A DNA stretch of 64,000 nucleotides from Tissierellia bacterium (GTDB lineage Bacteria; Bacillota; Clostridia; Peptostreptococcales; Acidaminobacteraceae). This document shows positions 45,552 to 54,196 of this stretch, in pieces (positions within the stretch are counted from its first letter, which is position 1; the number at the start of each line of letters is the position of its first letter). Below the pieces are notes generated by a model, which made no database searches, was not told where the DNA came from, and was given only the letters and a program-made list of their open reading frames with translations. The translations under genes and the position numbers were made by a program. The stretch is taken from NCBI GenBank assembly GCA_012838225.1, contig DUPT01000021.1, forward strand, positions 55,049-119,048, written 5' to 3'.

Positions 45552-46990
45552 AGATCTTATTTGTCACCAGTGAAGCTGCCCCCTTTATAAAGACCGGTGG
45601 TCTGGCCGATGTCGCGGCGTCGCTGCCCAAGGCCCTGGCCGATATGGGTCATGATATCCGGGTGATCCTGCCGCTGTATTCAACCATTTCACTGGAGCAT
45701 CGCAACCGGTTTGAATTCGTCAAGCATTTCCATCTGCGAATGCCCAAGATGAATCAGTATGTCGGGATCTTTCAGTACCAAGAAGACGGCGTGACCTATT
45801 ATTTTATCGACAATGAGCACTATTTCGCCCGCAGCGGCGTCTATGGCTATTTTGATGACGGGGAGCGCTTTGCCTATTTTTGCCGGGCGGTGCTCGATGC
45901 GGCCTGTGAGCTGCCGTTTCATCCCGATATCATCCACCTCAATGACTGGCATACCGGACCGATCGCACCGATCTTTAAGGATCAGTATTTGATGCGACCG
46001 GAGTTTCAAAGCACCAAGCTGATCTTCACCATCCATAATCTCAAGTATCAGGGGATCTTCCCCTACGATCTGCTCGGCGACTATCTCGGGCTATCGGATG
46101 ACTATTTCACCTATGATAAGCTCGAGCACTTCGGTAATGTCAATTTCATGAAGGCCGGCTTAAGCTTTGCCGACTATATCACGACGGTGTCTAAGACGTA
46201 TGCCGAGGAGCTGAGATATGCCTACTACTCCGAGGGGCTCCACTCGCTCCTGTTGCACCGCTCGCATATCATCCGGGGCATCGTCAATGGCATTGATTAT
46301 GACTACTATGATCCCAAGACGGATGATCAGATCTTTGCTAAATATGATTTTTCGACGATCGAGCAGAAGAAGACGAACAAGGTCGAGCTGCAAAAGCTCC
46401 TCCATCTGACTGTCGATCCGGAGGTGGCGCTGATCGCCATGGTGACCCGGCTGGTACCGAATAAAGGCATGGATCTGCTGAGCTTTATCTTTGATGAGCT
46501 GATGGAGGAAAAGGTCCAGTTTGTGCTGCTGGGCAATGGCGACTATGAATACGAGCAGGCCTTCTCGCACTTTGCCGCCCGCTATCAGGGCAGGGTGTCG
46601 TCGAATATCTTTTTCTCGAATGTCCTGGCCCAGAAGGTCTATGCCGCCAGCGATATGTTCTTGATGCCGTCTCGGTTTGAGCCGTGCGGTCTGGGACAGA
46701 TGATCGCCATGCGCTATGGCTCGGTGCCGATCGTTCGAGAGACCGGCGGGCTAAAGGATACCGTTCAGGCCTACAATCGCTTCACGGGCGAGGGGACGGG
46801 CTTTAGCTTCAGTAACTACAATGCGCATGAGCTGCTGTTTACGATCAAGGACGCCCTCTACTACTACCGAGATCAAAAGACGTGGCGAGAGATCGTCCGG
46901 CAGGCCATGTTGGCCGACCACTCCTGGGCCGAGTCGGCCAAGCAGTACGATGAAGTATACCACTACGTGAAAGATATGACGGTCGAATGA
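45548..46990 (+). CDS. glgA: Glycogen synthase (ADP-glucose)
   Basis: Elongates alpha-1,4-glucan from ADP-glucose. The 480-residue GT5 protein has the N-terminal KTGGLADV (Lys15, ADP-glucose binding), HLNDWHTG, and the C-terminal domain with VTRLVPNKGMDLL and PSRFEPCGLGQM. Start and stop overlap the flanking genes by 4 bases, so translation is coupled through the operon. Confidence 0.96.
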   Translation: MKILFVTSEAAPFIKTGGLADVAASLPKALADMGHDIRVILPLYSTISLEHRNRFEFVKHFHLRMPKMNQYVGIFQYQEDGVTYYFIDNEHYFARSGVYGYFDDGERFAYFCRAVLDAACELPFHPDIIHLNDWHTGPIAPIFKDQYLMRPEFQSTKLIFTIHNLKYQGIFPYDLLGDYLGLSDDYFTYDKLEHFGNVNFMKAGLSFADYITTVSKTYAEELRYAYYSEGLHSLLLHRSHIIRGIVNGIDYDYYDPKTDDQIFAKYDFSTIEQKKTNKVELQKLLHLTVDPEVALIAMVTRLVPNKGMDLLSFIFDELMEEKVQFVLLGNGDYEYEQAFSHFAARYQGRVSSNIFFSNVLAQKVYAASDMFLMPSRFEPCGLGQMIAMRYGSVPIVRETGGLKDTVQAYNRFTGEGTGFSFSNYNAHELLFTIKDALYYYRDQKTWREIVRQAMLADHSWAESAKQYDEVYHYVKDMTVE

Positions 46991-48825
46991 TTAATCAACC
47001 CACCAGAAAACTGGGCGCCAGCTACTCACCGAGCGGCACGACGTATTGTGTGTTCTCACCCGACAGCGACAAAATGGAATTGGTCTATTTTTCGTCCTCT
47101 TTGGGGGACGAACTGTCTGTCCATGAGATGCAGCGCTTAGCCGACGGCTGCTATTGTCTGAGTCTGCCGGGCGATCACGCCGGCTCGTATTATCTCTACC
47201 GGGTCTATCGGGGAGAAGCTATCTATGAGGTGACCGATCCGTTTGGGCTCGGCAGTGCGCCCAATTCGACGCGCTCGGCCGTGATCGATCTGAGTCGGAC
47301 CGATCCGCCGGGCTTTCGCCACCATGAGCGGCCCAAGCTAAGCTATAAGGACGCCCTCATCTGTGAGACGCATATCCGGGATTTTACGGTCCATCCGGCG
47401 GCCGGCTTTCGTCATCCGGGAAAGTTTATCGGTCTGAGTGAGTCAAGAAGCCTCGGGGGGCAAGCGATCGGCATCGACTACCTGCAATCGCTTGGCGTGA
47501 CTCATCTTCACCTGATGCCGGTCCAGGACTTTATCACCGTCGATGAAACGACGTCGGGCGGCTATAACTGGGGCTATGATCCCGAGCTCTATTTTGTGCT
47601 CGAGGGCTCCTATGTGACGGATCTGAGCGATCCTCATCAGAGACTCTATGAGTTCAAGCAGATGGTGCAGGCCATCCATGCCAAGGGGATGGGGGTGGTG
47701 ATGGATGTGGTCTATAATCACACCTATAAAGCCGAGGACTCGAATCTCCACCGCTTGGCGCCGGGCTATTATCACCGGATGGATGAGGCGGGCCATTTCT
47801 ATAATGGCAGCGGGGTCGGTAATGAGATCGCCTCTGAGCGCTATGTGACGCAGCGGCTGATCATCGAATCGCTCGAGTTTTTTGTCCGGGAGTGTCAGGT
47901 CGATGGCTTTCGGTTCGATCTCTTAGGCCTGACCGATATCGATACCACCAAGCGGGTGGTCAATCGTCTGCGGGCGATCGATCCCGATATCCTGCTCTAT
48001 GGTGAGCCCTGGGGCGGCGGGCCGGCCGGTCTGCTGATCGATAAGATGACCCTGCAGGGACAGCAGCGCGGGCATGAGTTTGCCCTGTTCAACGATATCT
48101 TCCGCGACGCCCTGAAGGGCAAAAACGATGACGCCAGTCTCGGCTATGTCCAGGGCAATGTCCTGGGGCGGACCGGGGTGGTGTCGGGCATCACCGGTTC
48201 GATCGACTTTTCCGATCAGATCTACGGCTTTACCCATTATCCGTATGAGTCGATCAACTACCACTCCTCCCACGACAACCTGATCCTGTATGACAAGCTG
48301 AAAAAAAGCACCCAAAAAGACGATGAGCATATCAAGCGGCTGACCAAGCTGACCTTTGCCATCCTGCTGCTGTCGTTTGGGCTGCCGTTTTTTCACCTCG
48401 GGACGGAGTTTATGCGGACCAAGCAGATGCTGCCCAATACGTATAATCAGCCCGATGCCATCAATCAGATCGATTGGAGGCTAAGGGTCCGTCACAACGA
48501 CCTGGTCGAATTTGTCCGAGGTTTGGTGAAGCTCCGCCGCCGAATCGGGGTATTTAGTGTCTATACCGACCAGGACATTCGCGATCATCTGGTGTTTTTG
48601 TATTCACCGATGATCATCGCCTATGCCCTGGAGCTAAACGGCGGCTCGGAGTTTAAGACGGTCCTGATCGCCCATAACCCGACGCCCGAGGAGATGGTCC
48701 TGCCGTTTGAGGTCGGCTCGGGCCGACTGCTCGTTTATGATGGAGAAGTACTCGATCGCCCGTATGCGGGCGAAGACATCGCCCCCTTCAGCACGCTGGT
48801 GCTCGGGGTGACAAAGGAGGATTGA
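46987..48825 (+). CDS. pulA: Pullulanase-type glycogen debranching enzyme (intracellular)
   Basis: Hydrolyses alpha-1,6 branches. The 612-residue protein has an N-terminal CBM48, the type I pullulanase signature [23 protein letters not shown] (nucleophile) and GEPWGGG (acid). There is no signal peptide, so it acts on internal glycogen rather than external pullulan. It overlaps the glgA stop, completing a synthesis-plus-degradation operon; no glycogen phosphorylase gene is present here. Confidence 0.92.
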   Translation: MINQPTRKLGASYSPSGTTYCVFSPDSDKMELVYFSSSLGDELSVHEMQRLADGCYCLSLPGDHAGSYYLYRVYRGEAIYEVTDPFGLGSAPNSTRSAVIDLSRTDPPGFRHHERPKLSYKDALICETHIRDFTVHPAAGFRHPGKFIGLSESRSLGGQAIGIDYLQSLGVTHLHLMPVQDFITVDETTSGGYNWGYDPELYFVLEGSYVTDLSDPHQRLYEFKQMVQAIHAKGMGVVMDVVYNHTYKAEDSNLHRLAPGYYHRMDEAGHFYNGSGVGNEIASERYVTQRLIIESLEFFVRECQVDGFRFDLLGLTDIDTTKRVVNRLRAIDPDILLYGEPWGGGPAGLLIDKMTLQGQQRGHEFALFNDIFRDALKGKNDDASLGYVQGNVLGRTGVVSGITGSIDFSDQIYGFTHYPYESINYHSSHDNLILYDKLKKSTQKDDEHIKRLTKLTFAILLLSFGLPFFHLGTEFMRTKQMLPNTYNQPDAINQIDWRLRVRHNDLVEFVRGLVKLRRRIGVFSVYTDQDIRDHLVFLYSPMIIAYALELNGGSEFKTVLIAHNPTPEEMVLPFEVGSGRLLVYDGEVLDRPYAGEDIAPFSTLVLGVTKED

Positions 48826-49529
48826 TGGCCAAGCATTATCACATCGAAGCCCAAGCGGGCGATATCGCCGAACTCGTGTTGCTGCCGGGTGACCCCAAGC
48901 GGGCGGAATATATTGCCACCCACTATCTCGAGGATGCCAAGCTCTACAATACCGTGCGCGGTATGAGCGGCTTTACCGGCACCTATCAGGGAAAGCGGGT
49001 CAGTGTCCAGGGCACCGGCATGGGCATGCCCTCAGCCGGGATCTATATCCATGAGCTGATCAATGTCTATGGAGCAAAAAAGCTGGTTCGGATCGGCAGC
49101 TGCGGTTCTCTTCAGGAAAAGGTCGGTCTCAGAGACATCATCCTGGCGATGAGTGCCTGCACCAATTCTGCCATGGTCCCGCGCCGCTTCTTCCACCAGA
49201 CCTATGCCCCGACCGCCAACTTCGACCTGCTCTATCAGGCCTATAATATCGCCCGGGACAAAGGGGTATCGGTCCATGTCGGATCGCTCCTGAGCAGTGA
49301 TCATTTCTACGATGATACCGGCGAAGACGTGTTTCGCTGGGCCGAGTATGGCGTGTTAGCCGTCGAGATGGAAGCGGCCGAGCTGTTTACGGTCGCCGCC
49401 AAATACGGTGTCCAGGCCCTGGCCATCTGTACCGTCAGTGACTCGCTCGTCACCGGCGATGAGACCTCGAGTGAGGACCGGGAGACCTCGTTTACCCAAA
49501 TGATGGAGATCGCCCTGGAGCTGGCGTGA
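48825..49529 (+). CDS. deoD: Purine nucleoside phosphorylase, DeoD type
   Basis: Phosphorolysis of purine nucleosides to base and (deoxy)ribose-1-phosphate. The 234-residue protein has [21 protein letters not shown] and the VEMEAAELF substrate segment, characteristic of hexameric DeoD. It starts on the last base of the debranching-enzyme stop (TGATG) with AAAGGAGG upstream, so it shares the glycogen operon transcript. Link with glycogen may be through sugar phosphates, which is inference. Confidence 0.94.
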   Translation: MAKHYHIEAQAGDIAELVLLPGDPKRAEYIATHYLEDAKLYNTVRGMSGFTGTYQGKRVSVQGTGMGMPSAGIYIHELINVYGAKKLVRIGSCGSLQEKVGLRDIILAMSACTNSAMVPRRFFHQTYAPTANFDLLYQAYNIARDKGVSVHVGSLLSSDHFYDDTGEDVFRWAEYGVLAVEMEAAELFTVAAKYGVQALAICTVSDSLVTGDETSSEDRETSFTQMMEIALELA

Positions 49530-49556
49530 TCAAAAGACAACCAAAGGAGAAATCAA

Positions 49557-49724
49557 ATGGAAAAGACAACCGTCGTCAAACCTACGCTCTATAATGAGGA
49601 TCTGAAGGAGACTGAGGATAAGCCCGTCAACGAGCATCCGGAGCTGGCTCAGATGGAGCATACCGGAGAATATGACGGCCTGATCGATGAGGTCAAACAA
49701 GACGATCAGACGCCTGAGAAGTAG
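49557..49724 (+). CDS. Small acidic protein of unknown function
   Basis: A 55-residue, highly acidic (many Glu and Asp) and probably disordered protein. It has AAGGAG eight bases before the ATG, lies between deoD and the gene at 49750, and both gaps are about 25 bp, so it reads as an operon member. No family is recognised. Kept as a gene because of the ribosome site and placement, but coding status is not certain. Confidence 0.55.
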   Translation: MEKTTVVKPTLYNEDLKETEDKPVNEHPELAQMEHTGEYDGLIDEVKQDDQTPEK

Positions 49725-49749
49725 ACACTGAGAGACCATAGGAGAAATC

Positions 49750-50568
49750 ATGTTGGGATTTCGTCCTTTGTCAGGGATCGATCGCTTAGCTGAAGTGATC
49801 GATTTTTGCTGGCAGCAGACGAACCAAAACGGCTATTGCGGCTACCCGGTCGTGATGCGTGATCAAGCGGATCAGGCAGACGGCTTGACCCGGGTGTTTT
49901 ATGATGCCGCCGATCAGCTGCTTGTCCTCGAGGATGAGCGGCTGATCGCCGTGGCGGCGCTGCTGGTCGATGATCAGGCCCGCTATCTTCAGACCCTGGG
50001 CGGGATCTTCACGGCCGATTTTGCCGCTTCGCTAGCTAAGCTGGAGGCCTACCGCGATGAGTTCTATCCGGGTTATATGCTCCTGATCGGCTATCCGGTG
50101 ATCGATGAGATCCGACCGATCCTTCAAGCCAGCGGCTCATTGATCGAGGAGCTTCATTTCTATGAATACACCGGCCATCGAGGCGAGCTGGGCCAAGGCG
50201 TAAAGAAGCTTAGCCGAGATGAGTTTTCCGACCTTTCAGCCCTCCGTGACCGGGCCAATCCCGAGATGTACTGGTCCGCCCGGCGGATCCTTGAGCACTG
50301 GGCCGACTGGTCGGTCTATCGATCGATCGAAGGGGAGGCCTACTTATTGGTCCGGCGGACACCGAAGCTGTCCGAGATCTACGGCCTGTATCTGACCGAG
50401 AACGATTCGACCGAACAGCTCCGGCAGCTGATCCTGGGAGCAGCCGAGGATGTGATGATCCAGAGTCAGCGACTGATCGCCTCGTCTGATCCGGCCGAGG
50501 GACTCGAGGCCATCTTTTTATCGGCCGGCTTTAGCTATCAGGCCGATTATATGGCCTATTCGGTCTAA
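49750..50568 (+). CDS. Uncharacterised 272-residue protein, possibly two GNAT-like halves
   Basis: The first half (FRPLSGIDRLAEVIDFCW ... LLVLEDERLIAVAALLVDD) and the second (KKLSRDEFSDLSALRDR ... YLTENDSTEQLRQLILGAAED) both follow the order of beta strands and helices seen in N-acetyltransferases, but the acetyl-CoA binding loop is not clear. I cannot name a family. It is the last gene before the terminator at 50569. No signal peptide or membrane segment. Confidence 0.6.
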   Translation: MLGFRPLSGIDRLAEVIDFCWQQTNQNGYCGYPVVMRDQADQADGLTRVFYDAADQLLVLEDERLIAVAALLVDDQARYLQTLGGIFTADFAASLAKLEAYRDEFYPGYMLLIGYPVIDEIRPILQASGSLIEELHFYEYTGHRGELGQGVKKLSRDEFSDLSALRDRANPEMYWSARRILEHWADWSVYRSIEGEAYLLVRRTPKLSEIYGLYLTENDSTEQLRQLILGAAEDVMIQSQRLIASSDPAEGLEAIFLSAGFSYQADYMAYSV

Positions 50569-50596
50569 ACCAAAAACGAGCTCGCGCTCGTTTTGG
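50569..50596. terminator. Bidirectional terminator
   Basis: ACCAAAAACGAGC (50569-50581 region) pairs with GCTCGTTTTGGT (ending 50596) with a one-base bulge and loop TCGC. It ends at the stop codon of the convergent ydbC gene. Confidence 0.8.
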
Positions 50597-50818
50597 TCAC
50601 TCCAGATCGCTGATGATATCACCCAGCTTGATCAGTTCGGCTTTTTCAAACCGGAGGCCCCGACTCATCTTTCGGCGATCCGGGCTCCATTCCCGAATAT
50701 CATACTTCGGGATCTGATCGTTGAACGACACCAGGTTTAACTCCTTGGTCCAACCATTGTCGCTGACGCTGAGCACGCCATAGTTTTCCAGGATCTGATA
50801 CTTAAAATCACTCATCAT
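50597..50818 (-). CDS. YdbC-like PC4-domain protein
   Basis: A small protein (72-73 residues) matching the YdbC/PC4 family: YGVLSVSDNGWTKELNLVSF and KYDIREWSPDRRKMSRG. PC4-type domains bind single-stranded DNA and influence transcription. Two adjacent ATG codons (50818 and 50815) are possible; the inner one is better spaced from AAAGGAG. It is monocistronic and divergent from crt. Confidence 0.92.
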   Translation of the reverse strand: MMSDFKYQILENYGVLSVSDNGWTKELNLVSFNDQIPKYDIREWSPDRRKMSRGLRFEKAELIKLGDIISDLE

Positions 50819-50896
50819 GATCTCCTTTCACTACCATTATGACAATGAGATGCTCGGTGAGAAGAGAAAAGTCCGACTATTCCATCCAGGAAAACT

Positions 50897-50914
50897 TTGA
50901 TAAACAACTAACAA
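50897..50914 (+). promoter_or_regulatory. Rex-like operator within the crt promoter
   Basis: TTGATAA-ACAA-CTAACAA is an 18-bp near-palindrome with the 7-4-7 layout of Rex sites (TTGTTAA-n4-TTAACAA); each half matches 6 of 7. It covers the -35 and the start of the spacer, a repressing position. Rex senses NADH/NAD+ and controls butyrate genes in several clostridia. Confidence 0.65.
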
Positions 50915-50925
50915 ACTGATATACT
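50897..50925 (+). promoter_or_regulatory. crt-hbd promoter
   Basis: TTGATA (50897-50902), 17-bp spacer, TATACT (50920-50925), 35 bp before the crt GTG/ATG region. Overlaps the Rex-like box. Confidence 0.8.
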
Positions 50926-50960
50926 GTAACTGTCACAGCTAAGACTACGAGGAGAGGATC

Positions 50961-51722
50961 GTGAATAATTTAGTTCTGTTTGAGAATCGGGACGGCATCG
51001 GACTGCTGACGATGAACAATCCCGATAGCATGAATGTCTTTGATAGCCAGATGATGCAGGCCCTTCATGATAAGCTCGATGAGATCAGCCAAGAGGATCT
51101 GAGAGCGCTGATCATCACCGGGGCCGGACGGGCCTTTGTGGCCGGTGCCAGCATCAAGGAAATGAGTGAGCTGACGCCCACCCAAGCGTATGACTTCGGT
51201 CAACTGGGCCATCAGACCTTTGCCAAGATCGAGGCCATGAAGTGGCCGACGATCGCCATGATCAACGGCTTTGCGCTGGGCGGCGGAAGTGAGTTGGCGC
51301 TGGCGTGTGATCTGCGCTTTGCCTCGGAGAAGGCCAAGCTCGGTCAACCGGAGGTCACCCTGGGGATCACGCCCGGCTACGGCGGTACCCAGCGGCTGGC
51401 TCAGCTCGTCGGTCCGGCCAAGGCAAAGGATCTGATCTTTACCGGTCGGATCATCTCGGCCAAGGAAGCGCTCGATATCGGTTGGGTCGACCGCATCTAT
51501 CCCCCGGAGGAGCTGGCCGACAAAACATGGGACTACGCCCTGAGTCTGAAGAAAGCCTCGGCCAATGCCATCGCCCGATCGAAACAAGCCATCCAGGCCG
51601 GCCTTAGCGGCCAGGACGGCTTCGAAACAGAACTGTCGGAATTTGCTCGATGCTTTGAGCATCCCGATCAACGCGAAGGAATGCGGGCCTTCCTTGAGAA
51701 GCGCCCACCCGAATACAAATAG
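50961..51722 (+). CDS. crt: 3-hydroxybutyryl-CoA dehydratase (crotonase)
   Basis: Hydrates crotonyl-CoA or dehydrates 3-hydroxybutyryl-CoA. The 253-residue crotonase-fold protein has AGASIKEM (oxyanion-hole region), GGGSELALACDLR with Glu111 and GQPEVTLGITPGYGG with Glu131, the two catalytic glutamates. GTG start after GAGGAGAGG. It is followed 8 bp later by hbd and then by the lysine fermentation operon, which yields crotonyl-CoA directly. Confidence 0.93.
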   Translation: MNNLVLFENRDGIGLLTMNNPDSMNVFDSQMMQALHDKLDEISQEDLRALIITGAGRAFVAGASIKEMSELTPTQAYDFGQLGHQTFAKIEAMKWPTIAMINGFALGGGSELALACDLRFASEKAKLGQPEVTLGITPGYGGTQRLAQLVGPAKAKDLIFTGRIISAKEALDIGWVDRIYPPEELADKTWDYALSLKKASANAIARSKQAIQAGLSGQDGFETELSEFARCFEHPDQREGMRAFLEKRPPEYK

Positions 51723-51730
51723 GAGGAAGT

Positions 51731-52570
51731 ATGAAAGTAGGAGTAATCGGATCAGGTACGATGGGAGCAGGCATTGCCCAGCTTCTGGCACAGCATGGCC
51801 ATGAGGTGGTACTAAACGCTCGCCGCGAAAGCTCGATCGAACGAGGCATTGCCGGGGTCGATAAGCAATTGGGACGCGCTCTCCAGCGTGAGAAGATCAC
51901 CCAGGAGCAAAAAGACGAGACGATGGCCCGGATCAGCGGATCGACCGTCCTCGAAGATCTGAAGGACTGCGATCTGATCATCGAGGCGGCGGCCGAAGAG
52001 ATCGAATCAAAAAAAGAATTGTTCAAAAAGCTCGATGAGCTGGTGGGTGAGGAGGTCATCCTGGCGACCAATACCTCATCGTTATCGATCACAGAGATCG
52101 CTGCGGCCACCAATCGACCGGGCAAGGTCGTTGGAATGCACTTCTTTAATCCGGTACCGGTCATGAAGCTGGTCGAGGTGATCGGCGGCGTTTCGACCGA
52201 TGATGAGACACTCGATTATGTGACCGAGCTCTCGAAGGAGCTGGGCAAGAACCCGGTTCGCGTCGATGAAGCCCCCGGCTTTGTCGTCAATCGCATCCTG
52301 GTGCCACTGATCAACGAAGGCGTTGGCATTTTGGCAGACGGTGTTGCCTCGGCTGAGGATATCGATGCCGCCATGAAGCTTGGTGCCAATCATCCGATGG
52401 GACCGCTCGAGCTGGGCGACCTGATCGGACTCGATGTCTGCTTGAATATCATGGACGTACTCTACACCGAATTCCAAGATCCCAAATACCGGGCTCATCC
52501 GCTGCTGAGAAAGATGGTCCGCGGCGGCAAACTGGGTCGAAAGACCAAAGCCGGCTTCTACAACTACTAG
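51731..52570 (+). CDS. hbd: 3-hydroxybutyryl-CoA dehydrogenase
   Basis: NAD(P)-dependent interconversion of acetoacetyl-CoA and 3-hydroxybutyryl-CoA. The 279-residue protein has the Rossmann motif GSGTMGAGIAQ, the catalytic histidine His137 in MHFFNPVPVMK and the C-terminal NHPMGPLELGDLIGLD domain. AGGAGG precedes the ATG. With crt it connects acetoacetyl-CoA and crotonyl-CoA, the two C4 products of lysine breakdown. Two terminators follow it. Confidence 0.95.
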   Translation: MKVGVIGSGTMGAGIAQLLAQHGHEVVLNARRESSIERGIAGVDKQLGRALQREKITQEQKDETMARISGSTVLEDLKDCDLIIEAAAEEIESKKELFKKLDELVGEEVILATNTSSLSITEIAAATNRPGKVVGMHFFNPVPVMKLVEVIGGVSTDDETLDYVTELSKELGKNPVRVDEAPGFVVNRILVPLINEGVGILADGVASAEDIDAAMKLGANHPMGPLELGDLIGLDVCLNIMDVLYTEFQDPKYRAHPLLRKMVRGGKLGRKTKAGFYNY

Positions 52571-52582
52571 ACACCAAATAAT

Positions 52583-52613
52583 GGCTCAGTCCCCCGGGAC
52601 CGGGCCGTTTTTT
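52583..52613 (+). terminator. First terminator after hbd
   Basis: GGCTCAGTCCC (52583-52593) pairs with GGGACCGGGCC (52596-52606) except one A-C mismatch, then G and six T. Confidence 0.85.
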
Positions 52614-52614
52614 A

Positions 52615-52646
52615 AAAAGACCGGATGGTCCGGAAGCCGGTCTTTT
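52615..52646 (+). terminator. Second terminator after hbd
   Basis: AAAAGACCGG (52615-52624) pairs with CCGGTCTTTT (52637-52646), 12-base loop. Tandem terminators separate crt-hbd from the lysine operon. Confidence 0.8.
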
Positions 52647-52729
52647 CCTGGAGCCGAGGAGTTCGAGCCTATTCTTGAATTATCGCTTGAAAATATTGAT
52701 AAGTTTTTCTCGAATGCAAGTTTCTTGTC

Positions 52730-52758
52730 TTGAAATTCTAAATAGGCAGCGTTATAAT
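52730..52758 (+). promoter_or_regulatory. Promoter of the lysine fermentation operon
   Basis: TTGAAA (52730-52735), 17-bp spacer, TATAAT (52753-52758). Transcription would begin near 52764, at or just before P1 of the riboswitch. The stretch 52647-52729 shows no other feature. Confidence 0.85.
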
Positions 52759-52762
52759 GGAG

Positions 52763-52931
52763 GTGGATAGAGGCGCTTTTTAAGAGGTAACAATCCCTGA
52801 TAGATGGGTGAATCTGGGGATTGCGAAGGCTTAGGAGCCGAAAGGAGACCGCCCCACCCAGCGGCCTGACCTTGGTAGAAAAGCTGAGAGCTGACTACTG
52901 TCATGACGTACACTCATGGAGAGCTATTCAC
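52763..52931 (+). promoter_or_regulatory. Lysine riboswitch (L box)
   Basis: The conserved ends are visible: ATAGAGGCGC near 52767-52776 and TGGAGAGCTATT near 52917-52928. Between them are the expected stems, including GCCGAAAGGAG near 52837-52847. P1 is GTGGATAG (52763-52770) with CTATTCAC (52924-52931), eight pairs. It lies between a consensus promoter and kal. Lysine is the substrate of the operon, so the context fits. The full five-helix fold was not computed. Confidence 0.88.
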
Positions 52932-52958
52932 AGATTATTTTTGTGAGTAGCTCTATTT
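52920..52958 (+). terminator. Terminator-like expression platform of the lysine riboswitch
   Basis: AGAGCTATTCACA (52920-52932) pairs with TGTGAGTAGCTCT (52942-52954), 13 pairs with one G-T, then ATTTATAT. Its left arm contains the whole 3' strand of P1, so the two structures exclude each other. The T-tail is weak. Confidence 0.7.
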
Positions 52959-52989
52959 ATATGCGAAAACAAACCCTTAGGAGGATGGA

Positions 52990-53373
52990 ATGAAAGAAGT
53001 CATGATCCGCATGCGTATGAGCATGAAGGATGCCCACTACGGTGGCAATCTGGTCGATGGCGCCAAAATGCTGGAGCTGTTCGGCGATGTTGCCACGGAA
53101 CTGTTGATTCGCCGAGACGGTGATGAAGGCCTGTTTGTCGCCTATGACATGGTCGAGTTCAAAGCCCCGGTCTTTGCGGGTGATTTTATCGAAGCCGTCG
53201 GTCAGATCACCTCGGAAGGCTCCTCATCTCGCAAGATGAGCTTTGAAGCTCGAAAAGTGATCGCCCCCCGGCCCGACATCTCAGACAGTGCCTGTGATGT
53301 ATTGGAGGAGCCGGTCGTCGTAGCTCGTGCCACCGGTACCTGTGTCGTACCCAAAGCCAATCAAAGGAAGTGA
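52990..53373 (+). CDS. kal: 3-aminobutyryl-CoA ammonia-lyase
   Basis: Deaminates 3-aminobutyryl-CoA to crotonyl-CoA in the lysine fermentation pathway. The 127-residue hotdog-fold protein has the Kal-typical [14 protein letters not shown] and [24 protein letters not shown] segments. First gene after the riboswitch, with AGGAGG at 52979-52984. Product feeds Crt encoded just upstream. One base separates it from kce. Confidence 0.95.
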   Translation: MKEVMIRMRMSMKDAHYGGNLVDGAKMLELFGDVATELLIRRDGDEGLFVAYDMVEFKAPVFAGDFIEAVGQITSEGSSSRKMSFEARKVIAPRPDISDSACDVLEEPVVVARATGTCVVPKANQRK

Positions 53374-53374
53374 T

Positions 53375-54196
53375 ATGGAAAAACTGATCATTACCGCCGC
53401 CATCTGCGGTGCCGAGGTAACCAAGGAACATAATCCGGCCGTACCCTATACGGTCGAAGAAATCGCCCGGGAAGCTGAATCCGCCTGTCGAGCCGGAGCC
53501 AGCATCATCCACCTACATGTCCGTGAAGACGACGGAACCCCGACCCAAGACAAGGCCCGCTTTCAGGCCTGCATCGATGCCATTCGGGAGCGTTGCCCCG
53601 ATGTCATCATCCAACCCTCGACCGGCGGCGCCGTCGGTATGACGGATCTGGAGCGTCTGCAGCCGACCGAGATCGAAGGCACCGAAATGGCCACCCTCGA
53701 TTGCGGCACCTTGAACTTCGGCGGCGACGAGATCTTTATCAATTCAGAAAACACCATCAAAAACTTCGGTCGGATCATGATCGAACGCGGCATCAAGCCC
53801 GAGATCGAAGTGTTTGATAAGGGCATGATCGACTATGCCATCCGATTTGCCAAGCAGGGCTTTATCGAAAAGCCGATGCACTTTGACTTTGTCTTAGGCG
53901 TCCAAATGGCCGCCACCGCCCGCGATCTGGTCTATATGGTCGAATCGATCCCCGAGGGCAGCACCTGGACGGTTGCCGGTGTCGGTCGGCATGAGCTGCC
54001 GATGGCCGTCATGGGCATCGCCATGGGCGGACACGTTCGGGTCGGATTTGAAGACAATGTCTACTATGAAAAGGGAGTTCCCGCCGAGAGCAATGGCCAA
54101 CTGGTCGAGCGGATCGTGCGGATCGCCAAAGAAATGGGGCGAGCGATCGCCACACCAAACGAAGCCAGAGAAATTCTCGGTCTGGAGGTCAAATAA
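53375..54196 (+). CDS. kce: 3-keto-5-aminohexanoate cleavage enzyme
   Basis: Condenses/cleaves 3-keto-5-aminohexanoate with acetyl-CoA to give acetoacetate and 3-aminobutyryl-CoA. The 273-residue TIM-barrel (BKACE family) has LIITAAICGAEV, IHLHVREDDG (zinc ligands), PSTGGAVGM and FDFVLGVQM. ATG at 53375 is chosen: AGGAAG is just upstream and homology begins at MEKLIITAA. Stop overlaps kdd start. Confidence 0.96.
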   Translation: MEKLIITAAICGAEVTKEHNPAVPYTVEEIAREAESACRAGASIIHLHVREDDGTPTQDKARFQACIDAIRERCPDVIIQPSTGGAVGMTDLERLQPTEIEGTEMATLDCGTLNFGGDEIFINSENTIKNFGRIMIERGIKPEIEVFDKGMIDYAIRFAKQGFIEKPMHFDFVLGVQMAATARDLVYMVESIPEGSTWTVAGVGRHELPMAVMGIAMGGHVRVGFEDNVYYEKGVPAESNGQLVERIVRIAKEMGRAIATPNEAREILGLEVK

